This document shows positions 30,642-40,851 of a DNA stretch of 64,000 nucleotides, piece by piece; within the stretch, counting starts at the first letter, position 1; each line of letters starts with the position of its first letter. The stretch covers positions 186,001-250,000 of the forward strand of contig FLTS01000001.1 of the NCBI GenBank assembly GCA_900078405.1. Reading direction: 5' to 3'. Position numbers and translations under genes: made by a program. The notes under the pieces were generated by a model. That model was not told the DNA's origin and searched no databases. It worked only from the letters and a program-made list of their open reading frames with translations. The DNA is from an uncultured Stenotrophomonas sp. Lineage in GTDB: Bacteria > Pseudomonadota > Gammaproteobacteria > Xanthomonadales > Xanthomonadaceae.

Positions 30642-30699
30642 GCCAGAGCACCATACGCCCAGTGACCAGAAAACCCGCATCGGCCGATGCGGGTTTTTT
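30558..30699 (+). promoter_or_regulatory. Asparagine-responsive transcription attenuator of asnB
   Basis: Four segments fit ribosome-mediated attenuation. Segment 1 (30558-30564) can pair with 30625-30631. Segment 2 (30618-30631, CGGCCGATGCGGGT) is fully complementary over 14 nt to segment 3 (30673-30686), giving an antiterminator. Segment 4 (30681-30696) contains an exact copy of segment 2 and pairs with segment 3 as the terminator. A ribosome stalled on the Asn codons (30573-30611) would leave segment 2 free; one that reaches the stop at 30641 would cover it and let the terminator form. An extra 7-bp hairpin (30597-30614) covers the Asn codons. Confidence 0.82.
30671..30699 (+). terminator. 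Attenuator terminator before asnB
   Basis: Perfect palindrome AAACCCGCATCGG / CCGATGCGGGTTT at 30671-30696 followed by further Ts to 30699; the T run begins at 30694. It would also end transcripts from dapE and the GGDEF gene. Confidence 0.92.
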
Positions 30700-30778
30700 G
30701 TTGGCCGGGTGGAACCATTCGACGGCCATGCTGGCCGGATGCTGCAAGCGTTTGCCCCACAACCCCAGGAGCTTTCCC

Positions 30779-32473
30779 ATGTGTTCCATCTTCGGCATTT
30801 TCGGTTTGCAGCCCGGCGACGACCCGCAGGCAATGCGCCGCCAGGCACTTGAGCAATCGCAGCGCCAGCGCCACCGCGGCCCCGACTGGAGCGGCGTCTA
30901 TCTCGACGAGCGCACCCTCCTGGTGCACGAACGGCTGGCCATCGTCGACCCCGCCGGCGGCTCGCAGCCGCTGCTGTCCGAAGACGGTGAACTGGCGCTG
31001 GCGGTCAATGGCGAAATCTACAACCATCGCGAGCTGAAGCAGGAATTGAAGCAGTCCTACGCGTTCCAGACCGGTTCGGATTGCGAGGTCATCAACGCGC
31101 TGTACCGCCAGGACACGCCGGCCAGCTTCCTCAACCGCCTCAACGGCATCTTCGCCTTCGCACTGTGGGACAAGGCGCAGGGCCGGGCGATCATCGCCCG
31201 CGACCCGATCGGCGTGGTGCCGCTGTACTGGGGCCACGACAAGCAGGGCCGGCTGTGCGTGGCTTCGGAGATGAAGTCGCTGGCCGACACCTGCGCCGAC
31301 GTGGCGCAGTTCCCGCCCGGCCACTGGTACGACACCGCCACCGGTGAGTTGACCCGGTATTACGAGCGGCCGTGGCGCGACTACGACGCGGTGCAGGGCG
31401 TGCAGGTGTCGCCGCAGGAACTGCGCGAAGCGTTCGAGGCCGCGGTGCATCGCCAGTTGATGACCGACGTGCCGTATGGCGTGCTGCTGTCCGGCGGGCT
31501 GGATTCCTCGCTGGTCGCGGCGGTGGCAGCACGTTATGCCCGCCACCGCATCGAGGATGGCGACAGGAGCGAGGCGTGGTGGCCGCGCCTGCACTCCTTC
31601 GCCATCGGCCTGAAGGGCTCGCCCGACCTGGCCGCCGCGCAGGTTGCCGCCGACATGCTCGGCACAGTGCACCACGGCTTCGAATATACCTTCGAGGAAG
31701 GGCTGGACGCGCTGCCGGAGGTGATCCGCCACATCGAAACCTACGATGTGACGACGATCCGTGCGTCCACGCCGATGTTCCTGCTGGCACGGCGCATCAA
31801 GGCGATGGGCGTGAAGATGGTGCTGTCCGGCGAGGGCAGCGACGAGATCTTTGGCGGCTACCTGTACTTCCACAAGGCGCCGAACGCACGCGAATTCCAC
31901 GAGGAACTGGTGCGCAAGCTCGACGCGCTGAACAACTACGACTGCCTGCGCGCCAACAAGTCGATGATGGCGTGGGGCGTGGAGCCGCGGGTGCCGTTCC
32001 TCGATCGCGAATTCCTCGACGTGGCGATGAAGATGGACGCGCAGCACAAGATGGTGCGCAAGGGCAGCAACGGCCCGCAGCGCATGGAGAAGGGCGTGCT
32101 GCGCGAAGCGTTCGACGGCTACCTGCCGGAGCAGATCCTGTGGCGGCAGAAGGAGCAGTTCAGCGACGGCGTCGGCTACGGCTGGATCGATGGCCTGAAG
32201 GCGCATGCCGACGCGCAGGTCAGCGACCGCGAGCTGGCCGCCGCCGACAAGCGCTTTCCGGTGAATCCGCCGCAGACCAAGGAGGCGTACTGCTACCGCA
32301 GTCTGTTCGAGCAGTTCTATCCGACCCCCGCGGCGGCCGAGACGGTGCCGGGCGGCAAGTCGATCGCCTGTTCCTCGCCGGCGGCGATCGCGTGGGACGC
32401 CAGCTTCGCGACGATGGCCGACCCGTCCGGCCGCGCCGTGGCCGGCGTGCACGGGCAGGCATTGGCCGGTTGA
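30779..32473 (+). CDS. asnB: Glutamine-hydrolysing asparagine synthetase B
   Basis: Makes asparagine from aspartate, ATP and glutamine. 564 residues from ATG 30779 with a good AGGAG site. The class II glutaminase domain has the nucleophile Cys right after Met (MCSIFGIFGLQPGDD) plus RHRGPDWSG, HERLAIVDP and AVNGEIYNHREL. The synthetase domain has the ATP PP-loop LLSGGLDSSLVAAVAAR, and LSGEGSDEIFGGYLYF and EPRVPFLDREFLD. Close to E. coli AsnB in layout. Expression is predicted to depend on Asn-tRNA charging through the attenuator upstream. Confidence 0.97.
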   Translation: MCSIFGIFGLQPGDDPQAMRRQALEQSQRQRHRGPDWSGVYLDERTLLVHERLAIVDPAGGSQPLLSEDGELALAVNGEIYNHRELKQELKQSYAFQTGSDCEVINALYRQDTPASFLNRLNGIFAFALWDKAQGRAIIARDPIGVVPLYWGHDKQGRLCVASEMKSLADTCADVAQFPPGHWYDTATGELTRYYERPWRDYDAVQGVQVSPQELREAFEAAVHRQLMTDVPYGVLLSGGLDSSLVAAVAARYARHRIEDGDRSEAWWPRLHSFAIGLKGSPDLAAAQVAADMLGTVHHGFEYTFEEGLDALPEVIRHIETYDVTTIRASTPMFLLARRIKAMGVKMVLSGEGSDEIFGGYLYFHKAPNAREFHEELVRKLDALNNYDCLRANKSMMAWGVEPRVPFLDREFLDVAMKMDAQHKMVRKGSNGPQRMEKGVLREAFDGYLPEQILWRQKEQFSDGVGYGWIDGLKAHADAQVSDRELAAADKRFPVNPPQTKEAYCYRSLFEQFYPTPAAAETVPGGKSIACSSPAAIAWDASFATMADPSGRAVAGVHGQALAG

Positions 32474-32536
32474 ACAGTGCGCCACGGCCGGCTGCGTGGC
32501 GGGCCGTGGCACTCCTTCGCATACACGGGTACCCCG

Positions 32537-32962
32537 ATGCGCATGCATTCATTGTGGCTGCTTGGCCTGTTGTCCGCCCCGGCGCTTGCCGCCGATGCGG
32601 TGCCGCTGGAACGGCATTCGCTGGGCAGCTGGGAGGCGGATATCGGCTATGCGGGCGTGGTCCGCGACGGCGACATCCTGCATGTTTCCGGCATCGCCTG
32701 CGAGGGCGTGGACATGCAGGCGGCGGTGCGGGCCTGCTACCGCGAGCTGACCGGCATCCTGCGGCGTTTCGGTGCCGACAGCAGCCAGGTGGTGAAGGAA
32801 ACCCTCTACACCACCGACATGGACGCGCTGATCGCCGCGATCCCGGAGCGCAAGACCTTCTTCGCCGATGCCCGCTACCCGGCCGCGACGTGGGTGCAGG
32901 TTGCCCGCCTGTATGGCCGGGAGCACCTGCTGGAAGTGGAATGGACGGTGCGCCTGGAGTGA
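32537..32962 (+). CDS. Rid/YjgF-family protein with signal peptide
   Basis: 141 residues. The N-terminus MRMHSLWLLGLLSAPALAADA is a typical signal peptide, and the rest is one Rid-fold domain (HVSGIACEGVDMQAAVRACYRELTGILRRFGAD, VVKETLYTTDMDALIAAIPERKTFF, YPAATWVQVARLYGREHLLEVEWTVRLE). RidA enamine deaminases need the Arg in the PAR motif; here it reads PAAT, so this is not a RidA-type deaminase. A periplasmic Rid protein of unknown job. It starts 64 bp after asnB with no terminator visible between. Confidence 0.8.
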   Translation: MRMHSLWLLGLLSAPALAADAVPLERHSLGSWEADIGYAGVVRDGDILHVSGIACEGVDMQAAVRACYRELTGILRRFGADSSQVVKETLYTTDMDALIAAIPERKTFFADARYPAATWVQVARLYGREHLLEVEWTVRLE

Positions 32963-33067
32963 AACCAGCGGCCGGGGCCGGCATTCGTGCCGCGTTGCTC
33001 TTGCGAAAGTGCCGGTTGCCGACGGAGGGGCTTGCGCTGTACGGAAGTTTTCCGGTGATGCCCGTGC

Positions 33068-33529
33068 TCAGGGCGCGGCGACGTAGCATCCACGATTTTC
33101 CTGCACGGCCCAGCGCTGCCAGGGGTTGAACAGCGGCACGCCGGTGGCGGCAAAATCCGCCATATTGCGCGTCACCACGGTCAGGCCATGCACCAGCGCG
33201 GTGGCGGCGAGCAGCGCATCGCGTTCCGAGGCGGGGTCGGGCACGTGCAGGCGCGCGCAGCGCAAGGCCACGCCTGCATCCACCGCCAGCACGCGGCCAC
33301 TGAATTCCGGGATCACGCGCTGCTCCAGCCATGCCCGCAGCAGGGCACCTTGCGCGGCATCACGCCGTTGCATGCGCAGCACGCCGATTTCCAGCTCCAT
33401 CAACGTCAGGCTGGAAATGGCGCAATGGGCCAGCGCCACGTCCGCGAGCCATGCCGCCACGCTGGGGTCGGCACAGCCACGCAGCGCTTTGTACGACTCG
33501 GAGATGATGTTGGTATCGAGCAGGTACAC
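33068..33529 (-). CDS. PIN-domain toxin, VapC/FitB type
   Basis: 153-residue PIN-domain ribonuclease. The acidic residues of the active site are in MYLLDTNIISESYK (Asp), LTLMELEIG (Glu), ASERDALLAATALVHGLTVVTRN (Asp) and MADFAATGVPLFNPW (Asp). It lies 14 bp after a Phd/YefM-type antitoxin gene, a type II toxin-antitoxin layout like FitAB/VapBC. Target RNA unknown. Confidence 0.9.
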   Translation of the reverse strand: MYLLDTNIISESYKALRGCADPSVAAWLADVALAHCAISSLTLMELEIGVLRMQRRDAAQGALLRAWLEQRVIPEFSGRVLAVDAGVALRCARLHVPDPASERDALLAATALVHGLTVVTRNMADFAATGVPLFNPWQRWAVQENRGCYVAAP

Positions 33530-33543
33530 GGGGGTGGCCTGGC

Positions 33544-33807
33544 TCAGTCGTCGAAATCGGGAATGCGCAGGCCCAGGCGCAGTTCGGGCGGATCGAACGC
33601 GGTGTCTTCCGTGCTGCCCATTCCGGGCATGTCCAGGGCTTGCAGCAACGTGCGCGGCTTGCCGGTCAGGCGCTGGTAGTCGGCATAGCTGAGCAGGACG
33701 TGCGCCGGCCTGCCACGGTCGGTGATGACCACCGGCCCGTCCAGCGCGGCTTTCTCGGCGCGGCCCAGATCCTGATTGAGTTCACGGCTGGAGAGCGTAG
33801 TGGTCAT
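33544..33807 (-). CDS. Phd/YefM-type antitoxin
   Basis: 87 residues. The N-terminal DNA-binding fold reads TTTLSSRELNQDLGRAEKAALDGPVVITDRGRPAHVLLSY, the usual Phd/YefM pattern, with a toxin-neutralising acidic C-terminal tail (LRLGLRIPDFDD). It is the first gene of the pair and likely represses its own promoter; GGGAG lies 6 bp before the ATG. Together with 33068-33529 it makes a complete toxin-antitoxin module between housekeeping genes. Confidence 0.9.
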   Translation of the reverse strand: MTTTLSSRELNQDLGRAEKAALDGPVVITDRGRPAHVLLSYADYQRLTGKPRTLLQALDMPGMGSTEDTAFDPPELRLGLRIPDFDD

Positions 33808-33940
33808 GGCGGCTCCCGATAGCTGGATGTGGTTACGTTCCTACATTGGTCAGGGGGAGAGTCGAACGACACCCGTGTGCTCCCCCGCCGACCATCGGCG
33901 ACGCGGCAGGAGCGGTCGCCGGTGGACAAGGAGAGACGCT

Positions 33941-36319
33941 TCAGCGGACGGCCGCAGGTTCCAGCTTTAGCGTGTGGCGGGTTTCCCCCGGCAGGAACGG
34001 CGTCGGCCGGCCCTGCGCCCAGTCGTCGTGGCCGGCGCCCCAGTAGGGTGACAGCGGGTGGCCGCTCTGGCCGCCGGGCATGTGCACGATGCCGTCGGCT
34101 TCATGGCCAGGCGACACCACCATGCGTTCGGAGGCGCCGAACGACGGGCCCTGCACGCGCGGCATGTTGCCGTCGCCGGGCAGGGCTTGTGCCGGCATGC
34201 ACAGCCAGCGTTTGAACAGTGCCGGCAGCGCGCGCGATACCGGGTGGCAGATGGCGGCGGTATTGCGCTCGCCCCACGTGCGGGCGGCAAGGTCGGTGCC
34301 CTGTGCGGTGAGGTCGGTCTCCAGTTCCCGGGCGCTGTGCGCGAGCAGTTCGTCCCAGCTTGCGAACGGCGGCGGCAGCAGGTGCGGCGGGCGTTGTTGC
34401 AGCAGCGGCCAGGCGATGCCTTCCAGCTGCGGCAGGTTGGGTTCGATCCAGTCCTCGCCCAGCGCCTGTCTGGCTGGCGCGAGCAGGCCGGCCTGCAAAG
34501 TGTCCAGGGTGATGCCGCGGAAGCCGCGGGCGATGCGGTAGCTGGCCGAGTCCACCGCGGCATGGTCGTCCCAGTGGCGGCTGGCGGCCTCCAGCCGTTG
34601 CAGGGCCGGGTCGTCGCTGTGTTCGACGGTGGCGCGCAGCAGCTTCCACCAGCGCTCCATCAGCACGGCGCGGTCGTCGAGCTGGATCGCCAGCAGGTCG
34701 CGTTCGTCGAAGTGCTCGCGTGCGAACAATCCCTCGCGGATCTGCCGGGCGCGGGCGCCGAGGTCGTAGCCGCCGTCGCCGGCCACGGCCAGCGCGTCGC
34801 CATCGAGCACGCGGGTGTTGGCGGTCCACAGGCGGTGGTCGGGCGGATCGATCAGGCTCGGTGCGTCGTCGCTGCGGATCGCCCACGGTGCGCAATGGCG
34901 ATCGGCGATGGCGTCGGCGGTGCAGCCTTCGCCGCGGTCCGGGCGCGCGCCGATCAGGCGCCAGGCGATGCGTCCGTGGCTGTCGGCCAGCATCAGGTTC
35001 TGCGCGGGGATGCCGGAGCGGTCGGCCACAGCCAGTGCGTCGTCGAGGTTGCCGGCCGTGGCCATGTCGGCGAAATCCAGCCGTACCGCGCCGGGCAGCT
35101 GCGCCACCCAGCGCAGCGCCAGCAGGCTGCCATCGGCGTTTTCGTGCAGCACCGGGCCCCAGCCGTTTTCGCGCACGCGCAGGATTTCGGCCGGTGCGCC
35201 GGCCACGGCGATGGTTTCGTCGAAGGTGCGTAGGCTGGCCGCATCGGCGGCCTCGATGCGGGCGAAATCGGCGGTGTCGATGTAGCTGTTGGTGAAGCCC
35301 CAGGCAACATGGGTGTTGCTGCCGACGATGACCGCCGGCAGGCCGGGCAGGGTGAAGCCGGCCACGTCGACCTTGCCGCCCGGTGCGCTGGCGTCGGCGT
35401 AGCGCAGGCGCGCGCGGAACCAGATGTTGGGTGCGCGCAGGGCCAGGTGCATGTCGTCGGCGACGATGGCGCGGCCATCGGCGGTCAGCGCGCCGCCGAC
35501 GGCGAAGTTGTTGCTGCCGGGGGCGGAATCGCTCGCTACTGGTGGCCAGCCGAGGGCGTGGGGCGCGAGAGCTGCCGTTGCGTTGGGCGTGGTGGATTCG
35601 CCTGCCGGCACCCGCAGGTCGAGCGCGGTGGCGTCTGGCAGGTCCGCATCGCCGCGTGGCTGTCCGAACAGGGGCGCGTCCCACTGGCTGCCGTCATGGA
35701 CGAGCAGCGCGTACAGCGCCGGTGGCGCCACCTCGCGGATGCGCGCCAGCGCCAGTTCGCGGGTGTTGGCCGGGTCCTGCAGGTCGGCGTACATCGCCAG
35801 CCCGGCCAGCACCGAGTCGTCCAGTTCCCAAGGTCGCGGTTGCTGGCGCAGCAGCAGGTAGGGCCACGGGCGCACCTTCAGCGCGGCAAGGCCGGCGTTG
35901 ACGCCGTCGCGGTAGGCTTCCAGCACCGCGCGCTTGTCGCCCAGCGCGACATCGAGATTGGCCTGGGTGCGGGCGCGCAGGCGGTGCACGCGCATGCGCC
36001 GGTCCAGCGGCAGGGCGGCCGGGCCGAACAGTTCGGCCAGCTCGCCGGCGGCGGCGCGGCGCATCAGGTCCATCTCGAAGTAGCGTTCCTGCGCGTGCAC
36101 GTAGCCCAGTGCGCGGGCCATGTCGCGTTCGCTGGTCGCCTCCACCGTCACCATGCCGTTGCCGTCGCGTGCGATGGCGACCGGTGCGTCGAGGCCCGGC
36201 AGGGCCAGTTCGCCCTGCAGTTGCGGCAGGCTGCCGCGCAACAGCAGCCACAGCGTGCCCAGTGCGAGCAGCACCAGCACCAGCAATAGTCCCGACAGAC
36301 GCAACAGCCAACGCGACAT
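33941..36319 (-). CDS. Penicillin acylase family Ntn-hydrolase
   Basis: 792-residue precursor of an N-terminal-nucleophile hydrolase that cleaves amide bonds of beta-lactams, acyl-homoserine lactones or acyl-amino acids; substrate not predictable. A membrane or signal segment lies at about residues 4-28 (LLRLSGLLLVLVLLALGTLWLLL). The autocleavage site is in APGSNNFAVGG with Ser269 as the new N-terminal nucleophile; the alpha chain before it shows ALGYVHAQERYFEMDLMRR and the beta chain ends in the conserved RMVVSPGHEADGIVHMPGGQSGHPLSPYW. Start 36319 has a GGGGAG site; the frame continues to 36385 but without similarity. Confidence 0.92.
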   Translation of the reverse strand: MSRWLLRLSGLLLVLVLLALGTLWLLLRGSLPQLQGELALPGLDAPVAIARDGNGMVTVEATSERDMARALGYVHAQERYFEMDLMRRAAAGELAELFGPAALPLDRRMRVHRLRARTQANLDVALGDKRAVLEAYRDGVNAGLAALKVRPWPYLLLRQQPRPWELDDSVLAGLAMYADLQDPANTRELALARIREVAPPALYALLVHDGSQWDAPLFGQPRGDADLPDATALDLRVPAGESTTPNATAALAPHALGWPPVASDSAPGSNNFAVGGALTADGRAIVADDMHLALRAPNIWFRARLRYADASAPGGKVDVAGFTLPGLPAVIVGSNTHVAWGFTNSYIDTADFARIEAADAASLRTFDETIAVAGAPAEILRVRENGWGPVLHENADGSLLALRWVAQLPGAVRLDFADMATAGNLDDALAVADRSGIPAQNLMLADSHGRIAWRLIGARPDRGEGCTADAIADRHCAPWAIRSDDAPSLIDPPDHRLWTANTRVLDGDALAVAGDGGYDLGARARQIREGLFAREHFDERDLLAIQLDDRAVLMERWWKLLRATVEHSDDPALQRLEAASRHWDDHAAVDSASYRIARGFRGITLDTLQAGLLAPARQALGEDWIEPNLPQLEGIAWPLLQQRPPHLLPPPFASWDELLAHSARELETDLTAQGTDLAARTWGERNTAAICHPVSRALPALFKRWLCMPAQALPGDGNMPRVQGPSFGASERMVVSPGHEADGIVHMPGGQSGHPLSPYWGAGHDDWAQGRPTPFLPGETRHTLKLEPAAVR

Positions 36320-36465
36320 GGGTATCTCCCCGTGATGGTCCGGTGATTGTAGGGGGCGATGCCGGCCGGGGGAGGGAGAGCGCAACTGAAACTGATTCCG
36401 ATTAGATCATCGCCGCAGCGGATCGGGCATCCTGTGCACCATCACGAACCAGCAGGAGCCTCCCA

Positions 36466-36954
36466 ATGCAGGGCCAGCCCGACGTCATCGAATACCTGAA
36501 GGAGCTGCTGCGCGGCGAACTGGCCGCGCGCGACCAGTACTTCATCCACTCCCGCCGTTACGAGGACCAGGGGCTGTATGCGCTGTACGAGCGCATCGGC
36601 CACGAGATGGAAGAGGAAACCCAGCATGCGGACGCGCTGCTGCGCCGCATCCTGTTTCTCGGTGGCGACCCGGACATGCGCCCGCATGCCTTCGAGCCCG
36701 GGAAGACCGTTGTGGAGATGCTGGAGAAGGACCTGCAGGTCGAGTACCAGGTGCGTGCCAACCTCGCCGCCGGCATGAAGCTGTGCGAGGAGCACGGTGA
36801 CTACGTCAGCCGCGACATCCTGCTGGCGCAGTTGCGCGATACCGAGGAAGACCATGCCTGGTGGCTGGAGCAGCAGCTGGGCCTGATCAAACGCATCGGC
36901 CTGGAGCTGTACCAGACCAGCAAGATCGACGCCAAGGGCGGCGCCGCGCACTGA
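36466..36954 (+). CDS. bfr: Bacterioferritin
   Basis: Iron-storage 24-mer. 162 residues of four-helix ferritin fold. The ferroxidase ligands are visible: Glu in [13 protein letters not shown], Glu and His in [24 protein letters not shown], and Glu/His in [16 protein letters not shown]. The heme-binding Met region of Bfr would be near GGDPDMRP. An AGGAG site precedes ATG 36466. An AT-rich stretch at about 36387-36412 could hold a promoter or Fur-type site, but no clear Fur box is seen. Confidence 0.96.
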   Translation: MQGQPDVIEYLKELLRGELAARDQYFIHSRRYEDQGLYALYERIGHEMEEETQHADALLRRILFLGGDPDMRPHAFEPGKTVVEMLEKDLQVEYQVRANLAAGMKLCEEHGDYVSRDILLAQLRDTEEDHAWWLEQQLGLIKRIGLELYQTSKIDAKGGAAH

Positions 36955-37003
36955 GCAGGGCTTCGTCGCCAGCCAGCCTCCGCGCCAGCCAGCCGACACC
37001 TGT

Positions 37004-37041
37004 AAACGCCGAAGGCCGGGGATTCCCGGCCTTCGGCGTTT
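37004..37041. terminator. Shared terminator between bfr and tpm
   Basis: A 17-bp perfect stem (AACGCCGAAGGCCGGG, 4-nt loop, and complement) lies between two converging genes. A-rich and T-rich ends on each side suit both directions. Confidence 0.85.
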
Positions 37042-37068
37042 CTTGCCCACATGGGTATGCCTGCAGGT

Positions 37069-37725
37069 TCACGGGCGCTGCAGGCGGTACACGGCGGTGG
37101 CCAGCGTGGTGACGCCTTCTTCGCGGAAGCGCGGCTCCTGGGCGAGGATGTCGCGCCGTTCCCGCAGCTCCAACTGCCAGCCGGCGGCGAACAACGCCTG
37201 CATTTCGTCCTGGTCCACCGAAAACGGCGGGCCGGATTTTTCCGCCTGCGGGTATTCGAGGGTGATGACCAGCGCCTGGCAAGCGGCCGGCAGCCGCGCA
37301 TACACCGTGTCGCGGTAGCGCCGGCGCAGTTCCGGCGGCAGTGCGATCAGCGCGGCGCGGTCGTAGACGGCGGCGATGCCGGCCAGCAGCGCATCGTCGA
37401 GCGCGAAGGCGTCGCCGCGGATGATTTCGATCGGGCCGGCGGTGAAGTGCTCGGCATTGCCGCTGGCATGGCGCTCGGGCGTGATCCCGGCGTCGGCGAA
37501 GAACTGCTCCACCGCCAGCGGCGACAGTTCCACGCCGAGCACGCGGTGGCCCTGTGCGGCCAGCCAGTGCATGTCCAGGCTCTTGCCGCACAGCGGTACC
37601 AGCACCTGGCTGCCGGGCGCGAGTTGCAGCGCCGGCCAGTGCTTTTCCAGCAGCGGCATGACGTCGCCACGGTGGAAGCCGATCTGTCCTTGTTGCCAGC
37701 GTTGCAGCCAGAAGTCGGGGTGCAT
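37069..37725 (-). CDS. tpm: Thiopurine S-methyltransferase
   Basis: SAM-dependent methyltransferase of the TPMT family, linked in bacteria to tellurite and selenium methylation. 218 residues from ATG 37725 (MHPDFWLQRWQQGQIGFHRGDV). Motifs include the SAM site VLVPLCGKSLDMHWLAAQGHRVLGVELSPLAVEQFF, IIRGDAFALD, VYDRAALIALPPELRRRY and VITLEYPQAEKSGPPFSV. Length equals the E. coli protein. The frame is open upstream to 37857 through a repeat and is not coding there. Confidence 0.95.
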   Translation of the reverse strand: MHPDFWLQRWQQGQIGFHRGDVMPLLEKHWPALQLAPGSQVLVPLCGKSLDMHWLAAQGHRVLGVELSPLAVEQFFADAGITPERHASGNAEHFTAGPIEIIRGDAFALDDALLAGIAAVYDRAALIALPPELRRRYRDTVYARLPAACQALVITLEYPQAEKSGPPFSVDQDEMQALFAAGWQLELRERRDILAQEPRFREEGVTTLATAVYRLQRP

Positions 37726-37755
37726 GGGGAGCTCGCGTGTGCAGGGAGTGCCATT

Positions 37756-37870
37756 GTAGGAGCGCACCCTGGTGCGCGATGGGGCTTTCCGGGCAAGCCC
37801 GTGCCGGGCAGGCCCGGCACCTGCGACGAGCCGTAGATGCGGGGGCTTGCCCCGCATGGGGCTTTACCGG
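37756..37870. repeat. Two GTAG REP units in direct orientation
   Basis: Unit 1 begins at GTAG 37756 and holds the hairpin GCGCACC-CT-GGTGCGC; unit 2 begins at GTAG 37833 with a GATGCGGGGG/CCCCGCAT hairpin. Both end in GGGGCTTTMCCGG, so they are same-strand copies unlike the inverted pairs elsewhere. They lie upstream of tpm. Confidence 0.75.
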
Positions 37871-37877
37871 TGCCTTA

Positions 37878-37912
37878 TCTATTGAACGTCGGGGCCTTCC
37901 ACCTTCTGCCGC
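37878..37912 (-). repeat. Diverged duplicate of the parC 3' end
   Basis: On the minus strand this reads ARQKVEGPDVQ-stop, close to the true parC ending [15 protein letters not shown] located 83 bp upstream. About 27 of 34 bases match, including 16 in a row. It lies in the parC-tpm gap and has no start codon of its own. Confidence 0.6.
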
Positions 37913-37962
37913 GCCACGCATGCGCATGGTGACGACAATGCCGGCCGCGCCGGTGAAGTGGG

Positions 37963-40203
<2,241 letters not shown>

Positions 40204-40361
40204 GCGGAGCTGTTACCTGTGGCTGGGGGAGGCGACGGCCGCCGCCCCCGCAAACGGTTGATTATCCGCATGCGCCCGGGGATGCCAAGCCGCAGGCAGG
40301 TGGCGGGGGTCGGGGGGTCGGGGATCGATCTACTGGTGCAATGCAGCATTTGATGCCCGGT

Positions 40362-40402
40362 GAAATATTTCCATTGAGAAATATTACTTTCGGAATGATA
40401 AT
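40362..40402 (+). promoter_or_regulatory. emrR promoter with AT-rich palindromic operator
   Basis: TTGAGA (40374-40379), 17 bp, GATAAT (40397-40402) gives a strong sigma-70 promoter 8 bp before emrR. GAAATATTTCC and GAAATATTA (40362-40386) overlap the -35 as paired AT-rich half-sites, unlike the GC-rich surroundings; a MarR-type operator for self-repression is likely. Confidence 0.7.
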
Positions 40403-40410
40403 GCGCGCCC

Positions 40411-40851
40411 ATGATCTGTGCCTCCGTCAATCCCCCCAGCTTCGGCCTGCTGCTGCGGCAGGTGCGCGACAACCTCGCGCGCCAGCTCGATGTGTCACTG
40501 GCCGAGGAGAACCTCGGCATCGGCTTCACCCACTTTGTTGGCTTGAAAGTGCTGGCGCACATGGCCCCGTGCACTGCCAACGAGCTGGCACAGGCGCTGG
40601 ACCAGGTGCCCAGCGCGGTGACCCGGTTGCTGGACAAGCTCGAAGCACTGGGTTGCGTGCGCCGCGAGCCGCACGCGCAGGACCGGCGCGCCCTGCAGAT
40701 CGTGCTGACCGAGCAGGGCCGCGAAATGTGTGCGCGGCTGAAGAAGCGCGGCGACGCGGTGATGGATTACGCCATGCGTGACCTGAGCCCCGAAGAGCGC
40801 GCCCTGCTGATGTCCCTCCTTACCCGGATCCGCGACTCCCTGACCCCATGA
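40411..40851 (+). CDS. emrR: MarR-family repressor of the Emr efflux operon
   Basis: 146 residues of MarR winged-helix fold: helix-turn-helix CTANELAQALDQVPSAVTRLLDKLEALGCVRREPHAQDRRALQIVLTEQG region with the wing DRRALQI. It is the first gene of emrR-emrC-emrA-emrB, the layout known from S. maltophilia, where EmrR represses the pump and hydrophobic compounds relieve it. It overlaps emrC by four bases (ATGA). The predicted operator lies over its promoter. Confidence 0.92.
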   Translation: MICASVNPPSFGLLLRQVRDNLARQLDVSLAEENLGIGFTHFVGLKVLAHMAPCTANELAQALDQVPSAVTRLLDKLEALGCVRREPHAQDRRALQIVLTEQGREMCARLKKRGDAVMDYAMRDLSPEERALLMSLLTRIRDSLTP

